Part shown: one piece after another, positions 45,802 to 46,341 of the stretch
Numbering within the stretch: position 1 is the first letter of the stretch
Layout: every line of letters starts with the position of its first letter
Source: an uncultured Acidobacteriia bacterium
Lineage (GTDB): Bacteria; Acidobacteriota; Terriglobia; Bryobacterales; Bryobacteraceae
NCBI GenBank assembly: GCA_903875575.1
Contig: CAIQWJ010000003.1
Location: 1-46,341 of the forward strand
DNA length: 46,341 nt
Direction: 5' to 3'
Position numbers and translations under genes: made by a program
The notes under the pieces: model-generated
The model's input: the letters and a program-made list of their open reading frames with translations, nothing else
The model's database searches: none
What the model was told of the DNA's origin: nothing

Positions 45802-46169
45802 TGCGGCTTCTGGTTGACATGAATCTGACACCGCGTTGGATTCAGCATTTATCGGCCGGCGGACACCAGGCCATCCACTGGTCTGCAACCGGGGATCCTG
45901 CCGCGCCGGACCATCTCATTTGTGCCTACGCCCGCGAGCACGGTTACGTCATCATCACAAACGATCTTGATTTTCCACAGATTCTTGCTCACACCAGGCA
46001 AACGGGACCGAGTGTCGTCCTCCTGAGAGGTCAACCTCTGGTACCCGAGGTCCGGGCTCCTGCACTATTACAGGCGCTTTTGGACTGCTCAGCCGAATTG
46101 ACGCAGGGTGCCATAGTCAGTCTCGATTGGTCTGGCCCACCTCGCGCTAAAGTGTTACCCCTCCACTAA
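45801..46169 (+). CDS. DUF5615 PIN-like toxin
   Basis: 122 residues from the ATG at 45801, which overlaps the DUF433 stop. RLLVDMNLTPRWIQHL at the start, DPAAPDHLICAYAREHGYVIITNDLDFPQIL with the acidic D pair, and a final GAIVSLDWSG are the DUF5615/Mut7-C PIN-like pattern. Such proteins are predicted RNases and act as toxins. The conserved acidic residues D6 and the DLD block support an active site. Confidence 0.93.
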   Translation: MRLLVDMNLTPRWIQHLSAGGHQAIHWSATGDPAAPDHLICAYAREHGYVIITNDLDFPQILAHTRQTGPSVVLLRGQPLVPEVRAPALLQALLDCSAELTQGAIVSLDWSGPPRAKVLPLH

Positions 46170-46232
46170 CCGCAACCACCGGATCTTCTTTGCGTCCTTT
46201 GGTGATGCCAGTAAACTGGCGAGTCTTGTGGA

Positions 46233-46341
46233 ATGAAAGGAGTCCACCATGTGAATTACCCGTTCAACATGTAGCCGCGCGAGCGGGCACAGGAGCAATC
46301 CGGTGAGCCGAAGCCTCGCAAGGCGAACCTGCGAGCCGTAA
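46233..46341 (+). other. Truncated element at the right edge: coding-like sequence interrupted by TAG, or structured RNA
   Basis: From an ATG at 46233 the frame reads MKGVHHVNYPFNM, stop TAG at 46272, then PRERAQEQSGEPKPRKANLRAV to the edge, coding-like in the same frame. The start of translation might instead be GTG at 46251, after an AAAGGAG site. The stretch also has nested inverted repeats (CTCGCA...TGCGAG, GCCT...AGGC). It may be the start of a broken gene, a mobile element end or a structured RNA; the window stops too early to decide. Confidence 0.3.

Overview
The window looks like chromosomal DNA of an Acidobacteriota member, most likely of the Bryobacterales/Solibacter group. This is inferred from several signs: GC-rich sequence, two very large Oar-like outer-membrane receptors, paired PQQ-type beta-propeller proteins, Tat-exported Gfo/Idh and TIM-barrel proteins, a UDP-sulfoquinovose synthase, Gly/Arg-rich inserts inside ordinary enzymes, and short GC-rich interspersed repeats I associate with Solibacter-like genomes. 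I saw no tRNA, rRNA or CRISPR array.

Layout. 1-0.5 kb: decayed IS66 transposase tail and non-coding sequence. 0.5-10.3 kb (minus strand): a small HTH protein, an Oar-like receptor, a PAP2 phosphatase overlapping a second Oar-like receptor, a small outer-membrane barrel, a terminator-like hairpin, then penicillin-binding protein 2. 10.4-20.7 kb (plus strand): a radical SAM protein of the spore-photolyase-like family, a 1549-residue repetitive surface protein with a PEP-CTERM tail overlapping a small membrane protein, then a tight run of TIM-barrel protein, asparaginyl-tRNA synthetase, arginase and D-Ala-D-Ala ligase.

20.8-25.5 kb: a carbohydrate or sugar-acid cassette (Tat-exported TIM-barrel protein, NAGPA-like protein and MFS transporter on the minus strand; a divergent isopropylmalate/tartrate-type dehydrogenase). 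25.5-27.1 kb (minus): an ArsR regulator with two SRPBCC proteins and a conserved unknown. 27.1-31.2 kb (minus): a HEPN/MNT toxin-antitoxin pair, an unknown protein, and two Gfo/Idh/MocA oxidoreductases separated by a repeat with a long hairpin. 31.25 kb (plus): sqdB.

32.4-46.3 kb is an accessory region. It holds three small genes that each look broken by a single-base frameshift, a HigBA toxin-antitoxin locus with a palindromic operator, an SPFH/Arc-type repressor/membrane-protein operon with its own palindrome in the promoter, a DUF2293 protein, threonine aldolase-hemW, SnoaL-like and VOC proteins, two tandem PQQ-like beta-propellers, a minimal carbonic-anhydrase-like protein, and a DUF433/PIN-like pair. 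The last 100 bases look like the edge of another, truncated element.

The best candidates for undescribed biology are the SPFH-Arc-membrane-protein operon, the Oar-PAP2-Oar operon, and the PEP-CTERM repeat protein coupled to its small membrane partner. The coordinates of alternative starts and frameshifts were worked out by hand from the sequence.
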